DNA of 64,000 bases from Escherichia fergusonii ATCC 35469 (GCF_000026225.1 NC_011740.1:1488001-1552000), one strand, 5' to 3'; shown: positions 46,490-55,323, counted from the stretch's first letter. Translations and numbers: made by a program. The notes: generated by a model from the letters alone, not told the origin.

Positions 46490-46921
46490 ATGACAATCCA
46501 TAAGAAAGGTCAGGCACACTGGGAAGGCGATATCAAACGCGGGAAGGGAACAGTATCCACCGAGAGTGGCGTGCTGAACCAACAGCCGTATGGATTTAAC
46601 ACGCGTTTTGAAGGCGAAAAAGGAACTAACCCTGAAGAACTGATTGGCGCGGCGCATGCAGCATGTTTCTCAATGGCGCTTTCATTAATGCTGGGGGAAG
46701 CGGGATTCACGCCATCATCGATTGATACCACCGCCGATGTGTCGCTGGATAAAGTGGATGCCGGGTTTGCGATTACTAAAATCGCCCTGAAGAGCGAAGT
46801 TGCCGTGCCGGGTATTGATGCCTCTACCTTTGACGGCATTATCCAGAAAGCTAAAGCAGGATGCCCGGTTTCTCAGGTACTGAAAGCGGAAATTACGCTT
46901 GATTACCAGTTGAAATCGTAA
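46490..46921 (+). CDS. osmC: Osmotically inducible organic hydroperoxide peroxidase OsmC
   Basis: 143 aa, Ohr/OsmC fold with catalytic cysteines C59 (HAACFSMAL) and C125 (GCPVSQVL). Reduces organic peroxides. Preceded by GGAGAGCAAC. In K-12 the next gene is ddpF; here it is a remnant and then the pca genes. Confidence 0.95.
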   Translation: MTIHKKGQAHWEGDIKRGKGTVSTESGVLNQQPYGFNTRFEGEKGTNPEELIGAAHAACFSMALSLMLGEAGFTPSSIDTTADVSLDKVDAGFAITKIALKSEVAVPGIDASTFDGIIQKAKAGCPVSQVLKAEITLDYQLKS

Positions 46922-46925
46922 AGCG

Positions 46926-46951
46926 TTGCCGGATGATTCATCATCCGGCAA
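46926..46951 (+). terminator. osmC terminator hairpin
   Basis: 11-bp stem TTGCCGGATGA / TCATCCGGCAA with TTCA loop directly behind osmC. Confidence 0.7.
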
Positions 46952-46978
46952 GTATTAACCCAGATACCTTTACCTTAG

Positions 46979-47122
46979 CCAATAAAACCTCGAATTATTT
47001 CTGGTGATTTTCCTCGCGGCCAAAAAGGTATTGGTTATCAGCAGAAATTTAGCGCTTCCTGGTTAGGTCTTGCTGGTAAATATAGTCCTTGGGCGGAAGG
47101 CAAATTTCGGTGTTTTCTTTAG
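46979..47122 (+). pseudogene. Possible coding remnant between osmC and pcaQ-like gene
   Basis: Open from 46979 to TAG 47120-47122 without a start codon, reading KPRIISGDFPRGQKGIGYQQ... to WAEGKF. The glycine/aromatic-rich composition looks like genuine protein, probably the scar of a gene lost when the pca genes or the ydcJ block arrived. Family not recognised. Confidence 0.35.
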
Positions 47123-47155
47123 ACAAGAAAGCAGGGCGCAGGCGTCGCCCTTCTT

Positions 47156-48079
47156 TTACAACGGCATATTTTTGCGGATCGCACTAATTAATATTTGGGC
47201 GCCGGATGAAAGCTGTGCGTCAACACGGGTCAGGATACCTATAGGTTCTCCGGCACCTTGTGTTGGCACTGGCAGTGCCACCAGAGACCCCTGACGCAAA
47301 TCCTCTTTTACTGCCCCGGAAGGTACAAACCATACATAGTCGTAATCGACGGTAAGCTGTCGTGATAGTGAAGCGGAAAGCGTTTCAATACAGCCATCGG
47401 GAATTTTGCAGCCCTGGCTTTGTAGCAGTGTTTCCGCATTCTGACGGGGGACCGTACCTTTTGGGGAAACTACGACAGGCCACTCCATCACCCGACTGAG
47501 AGTGACATTCTCCTGTAAAAGGGGGTGATTCGGACGCACCACCAGTTTGAGTGACTCCAGAAAAAGTAATTCGTAATTGAGGCCACCCATCAATTCTGGA
47601 TCAGACATTCGCCCGATACCAATATCAATCTCGCCAGACTTTAACCCTGCCAACAGCATGGTGTTATTCATGGTAGCAACCTGCAACATTGTATCTTTAT
47701 GTTGGCGATGAAACTGGCCTAATACGGCAGGTAAAATACCTAATGCAGCGGTTGGCAACGCGCCTATGCGCACAATGTCACTGTTAAGGCCCTCTTTTCG
47801 ATTCAACGCCTGAGCAGCATTATTTAACGCATCCAGCACCTTCACCGCATGTGTCAGAAACTGCTCACCAGGTGGGGTAAGTTGCGCGCCAAGTCTTCCT
47901 CGGTCAAATAGCCGGGTTCCTGTTAATTGTTCCAGTTCATTCAATGTCTTAGAGAGAGCTGGCTGGCTAAGGTTAAGGGTTTCTGCCGCGCGACCGAGTG
48001 TTCCTTGTTGTGCGACAGCGACAAATGTATGCAGGTGGCGCAAGCGAATGCGCTGACTAAACAGACTATTTTTTTCCAT
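47156..48079 (-). CDS. LysR-type regulator, PcaQ-like
   Basis: 307 aa: N-terminal LysR helix-turn-helix (LRHLHTFVAVAQQGTLGRAAETLNLSQPALSKTL compressed around residues 14-47) and two-lobed effector domain with a proline-rich SPKGTVPR segment. Best family guess is PcaQ, the activator of protocatechuate genes (effectors 3-carboxy-cis,cis-muconate or protocatechuate). Lies downstream of pcaG in the same direction, separated by 190 bp. Confidence 0.8.
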   Translation of the reverse strand: MEKNSLFSQRIRLRHLHTFVAVAQQGTLGRAAETLNLSQPALSKTLNELEQLTGTRLFDRGRLGAQLTPPGEQFLTHAVKVLDALNNAAQALNRKEGLNSDIVRIGALPTAALGILPAVLGQFHRQHKDTMLQVATMNNTMLLAGLKSGEIDIGIGRMSDPELMGGLNYELLFLESLKLVVRPNHPLLQENVTLSRVMEWPVVVSPKGTVPRQNAETLLQSQGCKIPDGCIETLSASLSRQLTVDYDYVWFVPSGAVKEDLRQGSLVALPVPTQGAGEPIGILTRVDAQLSSGAQILISAIRKNMPL

Positions 48080-48120
48080 AAGCGATGTTAAAAACAGAGT
48101 CGCGCCGAAGACAAGATATG

Positions 48121-48139
48121 TTATCTAATTATGATAACT
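48121..48139. promoter_or_regulatory. Inverted repeat upstream of the LysR gene
   Basis: GTTATC-N7-GATAAC, perfect arms, 42 bp before the LysR start. It has the shape of an autoregulatory LysR site. Confidence 0.4.
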
Positions 48140-48238
48140 TGATTGCAAAATATCATTAACATTTGGCGATTTTATATTACCAAATATTTTGTTGCTTGAT
48201 TTTTGAACAGCAATAAGAGAGAAGAGAATGGTTGAATT

Positions 48239-48260
48239 CGGGTTGAACGAATTCAACCCG
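48239..48260 (-). terminator. Hairpin after pcaG
   Basis: Perfect 9-bp stem CGGGTTGAA / TTCAACCCG with CGAA tetraloop, 8 bp after the pcaG stop. No strong T-run, so processing rather than termination is possible. Confidence 0.5.
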
Positions 48261-48268
48261 ATAATGAT

Positions 48269-48889
48269 TTACACATCAAAAAAGACGGTTTCTTTGTCAC
48301 CTTGCAGATGAATATCGAAGATATAAACTGTTTCGTTGCCACGCTGTTCTCGCTTGCCGATCAGCGTCTGGCGTCTTACTTCCCATTCAATCAAATTCAG
48401 CACGGGATCGTGCTGGTTGGCATCTTGCTCATCGGGAAAATACATCCGTGTATTCAGGCCTATATTGATACCTCGCGCCACGACCCATAAGTTAACGTGT
48501 GGCGCCATAGTACGACCGTCGCGACCGACAACACTCCCTGGTTTTATGGTTTCGAAGCGCCAGATCCCAGTGTCGAAATCTGAGCAACTGCGGCCCCAAC
48601 CACGAAAATCAGCATCCAGTTTTTTATCACTTTGTTGATCTGCCGGATGGTTATAACGGCCATTGGCGTTGGCCTGCCAAATCTCCAGCAACACATCGCG
48701 TACTGGCGTGCCTGAACCATCAATCACCCGACCTTCAATAGTAATTCGCTCACCTTCGGTATGGCTGTTAACGAGCGTTGAACTGAAATTCTTCTCAAAA
48801 ATATGAAAACCAGCGGCATCAGGGGCGAGGCCAATGTGCACATATGGCCCGGCAGTTTGCGAAGCTGTTTCCGCTAAATAATTCTTCAT
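48269..48889 (-). CDS. pcaG: Protocatechuate 3,4-dioxygenase alpha subunit PcaG
   Basis: 206 aa. Starts with the family-typical ASQTAGPYVHIGLAP; contains LEIWQANANGRY and APHVNLWVVARG. Lacks its own iron ligands as expected for the alpha chain and pairs with PcaH. ATGA overlap with pcaH. Confidence 0.93.
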   Translation of the reverse strand: MKNYLAETASQTAGPYVHIGLAPDAAGFHIFEKNFSSTLVNSHTEGERITIEGRVIDGSGTPVRDVLLEIWQANANGRYNHPADQQSDKKLDADFRGWGRSCSDFDTGIWRFETIKPGSVVGRDGRTMAPHVNLWVVARGINIGLNTRMYFPDEQDANQHDPVLNLIEWEVRRQTLIGKREQRGNETVYIFDIHLQGDKETVFFDV

Positions 48890-49626
48890 TTTGCCACTCC
48901 CTGAGTGCGGTTTTCGAACAGCGTGGCACGTTGACCACGTAATACCAAATCAAAGCGATATGCCAGGCTGTCGAGAGGAATCGCGGTGTGCGTGTCCAGT
49001 TCGGCAATAAGCGTACGAATCGCATCTTCATTTTTGATCGCCTGCACAATAGGGCACTGTTTAATCAGCGGGTCGCCTTCAAAATACATTTGAGTAATCA
49101 GGCGCTGAGCGAAGGCTTCACCAGAGAGAGAAAAATGGATATGTGAAGGCCGCCAGTCGCTGGCCTGATTACGCCATGGATAAGGGCCTGGCTTGATGGT
49201 GCGAAAGAAGTAGTAGCCATTTTCGTCAGTTAACACACGCCCGCATCCGCCGAAATTTGGGTCGATAGGCGCAAGATACTGATCTTTCTTGTGGCGATAA
49301 CGACCACCGGCATTGGCTTGCCATATTTCCACCAGCGTATTTTTCATCGGCCGACCAAAACCGTCGCGAACATAACCGTGAACAATAATTCGCTCGCCAA
49401 TGGGTAATCCTTCTTTGGCGTAATTCATGATCAGGTCATTATCCTGCGGTCCTAAATCGTTATTACTGAATACCGGGCCGGTAATTTCTGATAAAGAGTT
49501 TTGTAAAGAAATTAAGGCATTGCGTGGTGAACGTAACACGCTGGTTTTATAACCTGGGGCAAAGGCTGGGGGATGACTGTTGTAATCGCGATGAATCACT
49601 TCGCGTGGCGTCCATTTTTCACTCAT
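48886..49626 (-). CDS. pcaH: Protocatechuate 3,4-dioxygenase beta subunit PcaH
   Basis: 246 aa from ATG 49626 (GGAG seven bases upstream; ATG 49644 is less likely). Iron ligands Y110 (GGRYRHKKD), Y149 (GPYPWRN), H162 and H164 (RPSHIHFS) all present. Forms the catalytic subunit that cleaves protocatechuate to 3-carboxy-cis,cis-muconate. Confidence 0.94.
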   Translation of the reverse strand: MSEKWTPREVIHRDYNSHPPAFAPGYKTSVLRSPRNALISLQNSLSEITGPVFSNNDLGPQDNDLIMNYAKEGLPIGERIIVHGYVRDGFGRPMKNTLVEIWQANAGGRYRHKKDQYLAPIDPNFGGCGRVLTDENGYYFFRTIKPGPYPWRNQASDWRPSHIHFSLSGEAFAQRLITQMYFEGDPLIKQCPIVQAIKNEDAIRTLIAELDTHTAIPLDSLAYRFDLVLRGQRATLFENRTQGVAK

Positions 49627-49727
49627 AGCAGGCTCCGGGATCAAAGGTAAGTTTATTGTTTTGATACTGCGGAATGAGTGTGTGTAAATATATTGTTAAT
49701 TTAAAGTGAATTTACATATCCATTAAC

Positions 49728-49742
49728 ATAACCAATGGTTAT
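49728..49742. promoter_or_regulatory. Candidate PcaQ binding site upstream of pcaH
   Basis: ATAACC-AAT-GGTTAT, a perfect 6+6 inverted repeat containing T-N11-A, 102 bp upstream of the pcaH start. Sinorhizobium PcaQ sites read ATAACC-N4-GGTTAA, nearly the same, which supports the PcaQ assignment. Confidence 0.6.
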
Positions 49743-49854
49743 ACAAGGCTAAGCAGAGAGTGAATTCAGCAGAGATCACACTTTGTAAATTCTTCCCACC
49801 AGCGACAATGGCGTTTCCTACACTCCAGGTAACACTCACTGGAGATATGACAAA

Positions 49855-51198
49855 ATGGCGTGCATCCTCACGGCCGATGAGATTCGGGAACAATTTTCAC
49901 AAGCGATGTCAGCCATGTACCAGCAAGAAGTTCCGCAGTACGGCACACTTCTCGAACTGGTGGCAGACGTCAATCTGGCGGTACTGGAAAACAATCCTGA
50001 GCTGCACGAAAAGCTCGCCAATGCCGATGAACTGGCACGGCTTAATGTCGAACGCCACGGCGCGATTCGTGTCGGAACGGCAGAGGAGCTGACAACGTTA
50101 CGGCGAATTTTTGCCATTATGGGAATGTATCCGGTCAGCTATTACGATCTTTCGCAAGCGGGTGTGCCTGTCCATTCCACAGCTTTTCGACCGGTTGATG
50201 ATGCATCGTTGTCGCGAAATCCTTTTCGCGTATTCACTTCACTTTTGCGTCTGGAGTTGATTGAAGATAAAGCTCTGCGTCAACGAGCTGACGAAATTCT
50301 TCAACAGCGCGATATTTTTACCTCCCGATGCCGGGAGTTACTTGATAAATATGATGAAGAAGGAGGATTCACCGAAGCACTGGCGACAGAGTTTGTAAAA
50401 GAAGCACTGGAAACCTTCCGCTGGCATCAGTCTGCAACTGTTGATGAAGAAACTTATCAGGCATTACTACACGAACATCGGTTGATTGCCGATGTGGTGT
50501 GTTTCCCTGGCTGCCATATCAACCATTTAACACCACGAACGCTGGATATTGATCGCGTTCAATCGATGATGCCGGAATACGGGATCGAACCGAAAGTTCT
50601 GATCGAAGGTCCGCCGCGTCGGGAAGTTCCCATCTTGTTACGCCAGACCAGTTTTAAAGCGCTTGAAGAACCGGTGCTATTTGCAGGCGAAAAACAGGGT
50701 ACACATACCGCGCGATTTGGTGAAATTGAGCAACGAGGAGTAGCGTTAACGCCAAAAGGGCGGCAGCTTTACGATACGCTGTTACAAAAAGCGGGCACGG
50801 GTAAAGACAATCTCACTCACCAGTTGCATTTACAGGATGTCTTCAAAGCTTTCCCTGATAGCGAGTTTTTGCTGCGTCAACAGGGGCTGGCATGGTTTCG
50901 CTATCGCCTGACACCAACGGGGGAAGCACACCGTCAGGCCATACATCCAGGTGATGATCCTCAGCCTTTAATTGAACGCGGTTGGTTGGTGGCACAACCA
51001 GTCACCTATGAAGATTTTTTACCCGTCAGTGCCGCGGGCATTTTCCAGTCAAATCTGGGTAATGAAACACAGGTCAGAAGCCACGGGAATGCCAGTCGGC
51101 AGGCCTTTGAACAGGCATTAGGATGCCCGGTCTATGATGAATTTGTCCTTTACCAGCGAACCGAAGAACGCAGTAAACGACGTTGTGGGTTGTTGTAA
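49855..51198 (+). CDS. ydcJ: 2-oxoadipate dioxygenase/decarboxylase-like protein YdcJ (HglS family)
   Basis: 447 aa, K-12 length. Non-heme iron enzyme of the DUF1338/HglS family; relatives convert 2-oxoadipate to D-2-hydroxyglutarate. The metal/active-site set is visible: H68 in ERHGAIRVGT, H in PGCHINHLTP, E in RFGEIEQRG. GGAGATATGAC precedes the ATG. In K-12 its left neighbour is ydcI; here it is pcaH. The K-12 activity itself has not been firmly shown. Confidence 0.92.
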   Translation: MACILTADEIREQFSQAMSAMYQQEVPQYGTLLELVADVNLAVLENNPELHEKLANADELARLNVERHGAIRVGTAEELTTLRRIFAIMGMYPVSYYDLSQAGVPVHSTAFRPVDDASLSRNPFRVFTSLLRLELIEDKALRQRADEILQQRDIFTSRCRELLDKYDEEGGFTEALATEFVKEALETFRWHQSATVDEETYQALLHEHRLIADVVCFPGCHINHLTPRTLDIDRVQSMMPEYGIEPKVLIEGPPRREVPILLRQTSFKALEEPVLFAGEKQGTHTARFGEIEQRGVALTPKGRQLYDTLLQKAGTGKDNLTHQLHLQDVFKAFPDSEFLLRQQGLAWFRYRLTPTGEAHRQAIHPGDDPQPLIERGWLVAQPVTYEDFLPVSAAGIFQSNLGNETQVRSHGNASRQAFEQALGCPVYDEFVLYQRTEERSKRRCGLL

Positions 51199-51485
51199 TT
51201 CAGGATTCAGGTGCAGAAAGATATTTATACTCTAAATAATGCGAATTGTAGTACATGCAACTCAAAGTATGACGAGCATAAGCTTCTTGCACCTGGCTTT
51301 ACACTGCTTTCAGCCTGTTCTTATCGACTGAGAATATTTTCGAATTTGTACACGTTTTCAGCGACCAGCAATTGGATTATTAATGAAATTTGTCTACAGT
51401 GAGCGGTCATAAATCAGTACGCTCTTGCTGCGGTTAAAGACCAGCGCGGGACCATTCACAAGACCAGAAGGATTCACTTTCAGGT
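51199..51485. other. ydcJ-opgD intergenic region
   Basis: 287 bp. No credible gene (a 63-codon frame here has no ribosome site or similarity). Presumably holds the opgD promoter. Confidence 0.5.
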
Positions 51486-53141
51486 ATGGATCGTAGACGC
51501 TTTATTAAGGGTTCAATGGCGATGGCTGCAGTGTGCGGTACCAGCGGTATTGCATCTCTCTTCTCTCAGGCCGCATTTGCGGCGGAATCTGACATCGCTG
51601 ATGGTCAGTCAGTGCGATTTGATTTCTCTATTTTGCAGTCAATGGCACACGATTTAGCGCAAAAACCGTGGGGCGGAGCGCCGCGTGACCTGCCGCCAAC
51701 GCTGGCAACAATGACGCCGCAGGCTTATAACAGTATTCAGTACGACGAACAGCAATCCTTATGGCATAACGTTGAAAATCGTCAGTTAGATGCGCAGTTT
51801 TTCCATATGGGAATGGGATTCCGTCGTCGGGTCCGTATGTTCTCGGTCGATCCTGCTACTCATATGGCGCGTGAAATCCATTTCCGCCCTGAGTTATTTA
51901 AATACAACGATGCGGGAGTGGATACAAAACAACTCGAAGGACAGAAAGACCTTGGTTTTGCCGGTTTCCGGGTGTTTAAAGCGCCAGAACTGGCGAGACG
52001 AGATGTGGTGTCCTTTCTCGGTGCCAGTTATTTCCGTGCGGTAGATGATACTTATCAATATGGTTTGTCAGCGCGCGGTCTGGCCATTGATACCTACACT
52101 GATTCAAAAGAAGAGTTCCCGGATTTCACCGCCTTCTGGTTTGATACGGTAAAACCAGGTTCAACGACCTTTACCGTTTATGCGTTACTCGATAGCCCAA
52201 GTATCACCGGAGCGTACAAGTTTGTTATTCACTGCGAAAAAACGCAGGTGATTATGGATGTCGAAAACCACTTATATGCGCGTAAAGATATCAAACAACT
52301 CGGTATTGCCCCGATGACCAGTATGTTCAGCTGCGGCACCAACGAGCGCCGGATGTGTGACACCATTCATCCGCAGATACACGATTCGGACCGCCTTTCT
52401 ATGTGGCGAGGGAATGGTGAATGGATTTGCCGTCCGCTGAATAACCCGCAGAAATTACAGTTCAATGCTTATACCGACGACAATCCTAAAGGGTTTGGTC
52501 TGTTGCAATTGGATCGTGATTTTTCACACTACCAGGACATTATGGGCTGGTACAACAAGCGCCCGAGTTTGTGGGTAGAACCACGTAACCGCTGGGGGAA
52601 GGGAACCATTGGGTTAATGGAGATCCCAACAACGGGCGAAACGTTGGATAACATTGTTTGTTTCTGGCAACCAGAAAAGGCCATTGAAGCGGGTGATGAG
52701 TTGCAATATCAGTATCGTCTTTACTGGAGTGCTCGACCGCCTGTTCAGTGCCCACTGGCGCGGGTAATGGCAACACGTACCGGAATGGGAGGCTTTCCTG
52801 AGGGGTGGGCACCGGGTGAGCATTTCCCGGAAAAATGGTCCCGTCGTTTTGCCGTTGATTTTGTCGGTGGTGATTTAAAAGCGGCTGCTCCGAAAGGTAT
52901 TGAACCGGTGATCACACTTTCCAGCGGTGAAGCGAAGCAGATTGAGATCCTCTACGTTGAACCCATTGATGGTTACCGTATTCAGTTCGACTGGTATCCA
53001 ACATCTGACTCTACTGACCCAGTTGATATGCGAATGTTTCTGCGTTGCCAGGGCGAAGCCATTAGCGAAACCTGGCTATATCAATATTTCCCACCAGCGC
53101 CAGATAAACGGCAATATATTGACGATCGCATAATGCGTTAA
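51486..53141 (+). CDS. opgD: Osmoregulated periplasmic glucan biosynthesis protein OpgD
   Basis: 551 aa with a twin-arginine signal peptide (MDRRRFIKGSMAMAA, cleaved after AAFA near residue 32). OpgG/OpgD beta-sandwich domain family; controls the backbone structure of periplasmic glucans. Sequence agrees with K-12 MdoD throughout. Confidence 0.95.
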   Translation: MDRRRFIKGSMAMAAVCGTSGIASLFSQAAFAAESDIADGQSVRFDFSILQSMAHDLAQKPWGGAPRDLPPTLATMTPQAYNSIQYDEQQSLWHNVENRQLDAQFFHMGMGFRRRVRMFSVDPATHMAREIHFRPELFKYNDAGVDTKQLEGQKDLGFAGFRVFKAPELARRDVVSFLGASYFRAVDDTYQYGLSARGLAIDTYTDSKEEFPDFTAFWFDTVKPGSTTFTVYALLDSPSITGAYKFVIHCEKTQVIMDVENHLYARKDIKQLGIAPMTSMFSCGTNERRMCDTIHPQIHDSDRLSMWRGNGEWICRPLNNPQKLQFNAYTDDNPKGFGLLQLDRDFSHYQDIMGWYNKRPSLWVEPRNRWGKGTIGLMEIPTTGETLDNIVCFWQPEKAIEAGDELQYQYRLYWSARPPVQCPLARVMATRTGMGGFPEGWAPGEHFPEKWSRRFAVDFVGGDLKAAAPKGIEPVITLSSGEAKQIEILYVEPIDGYRIQFDWYPTSDSTDPVDMRMFLRCQGEAISETWLYQYFPPAPDKRQYIDDRIMR

Positions 53142-53150
53142 AATTTACCC

Positions 53151-53178
53151 AACGGCTTTTCCCAACGGAAAAGCCGTT
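53151..53178 (+). terminator. opgD terminator
   Basis: 12-bp perfect stem AACGGCTTTTCC / GGAAAAGCCGTT with CAAC loop shortly after the opgD stop. Confidence 0.75.
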
Positions 53179-53283
53179 AAAGCCTGCTGATTCGTTTCCG
53201 CTCGCATTATTCCCTGTCCTGATTGAGTAACCTGAGGTTGTGTATTTCTCATACACACTATTGGCCACTCTTAGGGAGAGCTT

Positions 53284-53520
53284 ATGTTTCCAGAATACCA
53301 AGAACTCATTTCCCGACTGAAAACCGATAATCCTCGCTTTCTGTCACTCTTCAATAAACACCACGAACTTGATAATGAGATTGCCCGTGTAGAGGGCAGA
53401 AATGGTTGGGGATACAGCTTAGATATTGTTCATCTTAAGAAAAAGAAACTCCAGTTGAAGGAGGAACTGCTGCGGATCTTGCAGCAGGAAAGTTTAAAAG
53501 AAAGTACCAGTGAGGTATAA
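53284..53520 (+). CDS. ydcH: Conserved DUF465 small protein YdcH
   Basis: 78 aa coiled-coil-like protein (four residues longer than K-12 at the C-terminus, ...KESTSEV). LKKKKLQLKEEL in the second half is typical of DUF465. Function unknown. GGGAGAGCTT before the ATG. Confidence 0.9.
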   Translation: MFPEYQELISRLKTDNPRFLSLFNKHHELDNEIARVEGRNGWGYSLDIVHLKKKKLQLKEELLRILQQESLKESTSEV

Positions 53521-53533
53521 CTTTCTTTTCTGA

Positions 53534-53556
53534 GCCGCCGAACTGGCGGCTTTTTT
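53534..53556 (+). terminator. ydcH terminator
   Basis: GCCGCC-GAACT-GGCGGC stem followed by TTTTTT. Confidence 0.9.
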
Positions 53557-53576
53557 GACGCTAATCAGGGGGGTTG

Positions 53577-54122
53577 ATGCAAGAAATTATCAAAATTAAT
53601 GATGTCATTGAGTTGCAGGCCGTGGATGAAAGCCACGTCTCATCTTTGTTCCAGTTGATCCAAAAGAATAAAGCCTGGTTACAGCAGTCGATGAACTGGC
53701 CACAATATGTGAATACTGAGGACGATACCCGTAAAACCGTGCAGGGGAACATGATGTTACACCAGCGCGGTTATGCCAAAATGTTCACCATTTTTGCTCA
53801 TGATGAAATGGCGGGAGTCATCTCTTTTAACCAAATTGAACCACTGAATAAAACTGCCTATATCGGCTACTGGCTGGATCAATCCCGACAGGGGCAGGGC
53901 ATCATTTCTTTGTCCTTACAGGGGCTAATGCAACATTACGCGCAGCGGGGAGAGATTCGCCGATTTGTGATCAAATGCAGAGTGGCGAACGAGGCCAGCA
54001 ATCAGGTAGCGGTGCGCAACGAATTTGCATACGAAGGCTGTCTGAAACAGGCTGAATTTCTTAACGGCAGTTATGACGATATTAATATTTATGGGCGAAT
54101 TATTGATCCGTCTTTAAAGTAA
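53577..54122 (+). CDS. rimL: Ribosomal protein L12 serine N-acetyltransferase RimL
   Basis: 181 aa GNAT enzyme; acetylates the N-terminal serine of L12 to give L7. Acetyl-CoA motif SRQGQGIISLSLQ. A TTG at 53574 precedes the ATG at 53577; the ATG is chosen, with AGGGGGG upstream. Rather diverged from K-12 RimL. Overlaps ydcK at the 3' end by 9 bp. Confidence 0.9.
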   Translation: MQEIIKINDVIELQAVDESHVSSLFQLIQKNKAWLQQSMNWPQYVNTEDDTRKTVQGNMMLHQRGYAKMFTIFAHDEMAGVISFNQIEPLNKTAYIGYWLDQSRQGQGIISLSLQGLMQHYAQRGEIRRFVIKCRVANEASNQVAVRNEFAYEGCLKQAEFLNGSYDDINIYGRIIDPSLK

Positions 54123-55094
54123 TCCTGCTAACGGCGTGCGAGTGATCCTCTGTTCCCCATTAATAACTTTAGGACCACGCAGGTGAATCGCATCGCCATC
54201 AATAGCTTCAATCACAGCGTTGTCTGTAATTTCCACATGATCCTCAATTAACACTTCTCCCTGAAGACGGGCATTGCCCTGAATCAGAATATGTTCGTCA
54301 AGCAATATAGGGCCACCGTATAACCGTGCATTACCGCCGATCAACACGTGGTGCTTTAATACACAATTCCCCACAACCGTTGCGTTTTCTGCCACTTGCG
54401 AGCTGTAATGCAAAGTCGGGATCGCATCTTCTTCACGTCCGGCGATTACCCGCCCATGCCCGTAAACTTTGGCACAATCACATAGCCAGACGTTATTCTC
54501 CTCATTGCCTGCGATTAACGCAAAATCAAAAACTTCGGCGCGGTGCTCAATAAAAGCATGACGTACCGTAGCGTCACCATAAATTTGCGCCTGATGAACC
54601 ACACGTGAGGCGCTCACGCTGGCGTGATCATAGATTTGCAGTTGAAGCTGGAGATCGGGTGTTAAACCCTGAGCGGCGATAACCATTGAGTGCTGATCGA
54701 CCGTGGCATGACCATAAATTCGGCATTGACCACAAATGAGAGAATCTTTAATTGTGACATTGTCACTTATGTGTGCGCCTTGACTGATTTCCGCATTATC
54801 GATCCATGCATTATCACTGGTCTTCACGTTGTCATAAAGTACGCTGTGACCAGTAATTCGAACATTGCCACTTATTATCGTACCGGCAAATGCTATTGCG
54901 TTCTGGTCATAAATCCAACAGTTACCATCCTGCGCCAGTACAGTATCATCATCGACCCAGCCACCAGCCATTCCGGTTTTCACATCATTAAAGTCAGTAA
55001 GAGCGATAATCTGCCGTAATAACACACTCTTTTTACAGCCATCTACCTGATAACTAAAGGCACGTTGCTCCTCACTTAGACGATATTTGCGCAT
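54114..55094 (-). CDS. ydcK: Left-handed beta-helix protein YdcK
   Basis: 326 aa with many imperfect hexapeptide-like repeats (ISDNVTIKDSLI, IYGHATV, ALIAGNEENN), indicating a long left-handed beta-helix as in acyl/acetyltransferases; no CoA-binding evidence. Function unknown. Confidence 0.9.
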   Translation of the reverse strand: MRKYRLSEEQRAFSYQVDGCKKSVLLRQIIALTDFNDVKTGMAGGWVDDDTVLAQDGNCWIYDQNAIAFAGTIISGNVRITGHSVLYDNVKTSDNAWIDNAEISQGAHISDNVTIKDSLICGQCRIYGHATVDQHSMVIAAQGLTPDLQLQLQIYDHASVSASRVVHQAQIYGDATVRHAFIEHRAEVFDFALIAGNEENNVWLCDCAKVYGHGRVIAGREEDAIPTLHYSSQVAENATVVGNCVLKHHVLIGGNARLYGGPILLDEHILIQGNARLQGEVLIEDHVEITDNAVIEAIDGDAIHLRGPKVINGEQRITRTPLAGLL

Positions 55095-55224
55095 AGCGTT
55101 TCCCCACCGGTGACTTACTATAAACGTAGCAAATTTTGCGTCTCTGGCGATGATAGAGAAAATCCCATAAAATGCATTTCTAATGTACCTTATGAGGTAA
55201 GCAATTTGGTGTTTCCGACCGCGT

Positions 55225-55323
55225 TGCCATCCATACCTTCGTACATCTGATACAACGGAAATTGTTAACCAGAATGAGCGCGCCGTATTAATGAAATCCG
55301 AGGAAAAACATGATCGTTCGTGA
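55225..55323 (+). pseudogene. tehA: 3' remnant of tehA (tellurite-resistance/anion channel)
   Basis: Between ydcK and tehB only 215 bp remain, where K-12 carries the about 1-kb tehA. The region encodes, in one frame, TFVHLIQRKLLTR, then after a 1-base shift ERAVLMKSEEK, matching the K-12 TehA C-terminus (RTFALLMQGKLLVR, ERAVLMKAEDK) as I recall it. The rest of the gene is absent. The remnant frame runs into the tehB start, as tehA does in K-12. Confidence 0.75.

Noticed and set aside
47156..48079. LysR gene as CatM/BenM-type regulator of the cat/ben genes
   Set aside because: It is 13 kb away and adjacent to pcaHG, which carry a PcaQ-type site, so PcaQ-like is more likely.
51211..51402. 63-codon frame between ydcJ and opgD
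   Set aside because: No ribosome site and no recognisable similarity; likely chance.
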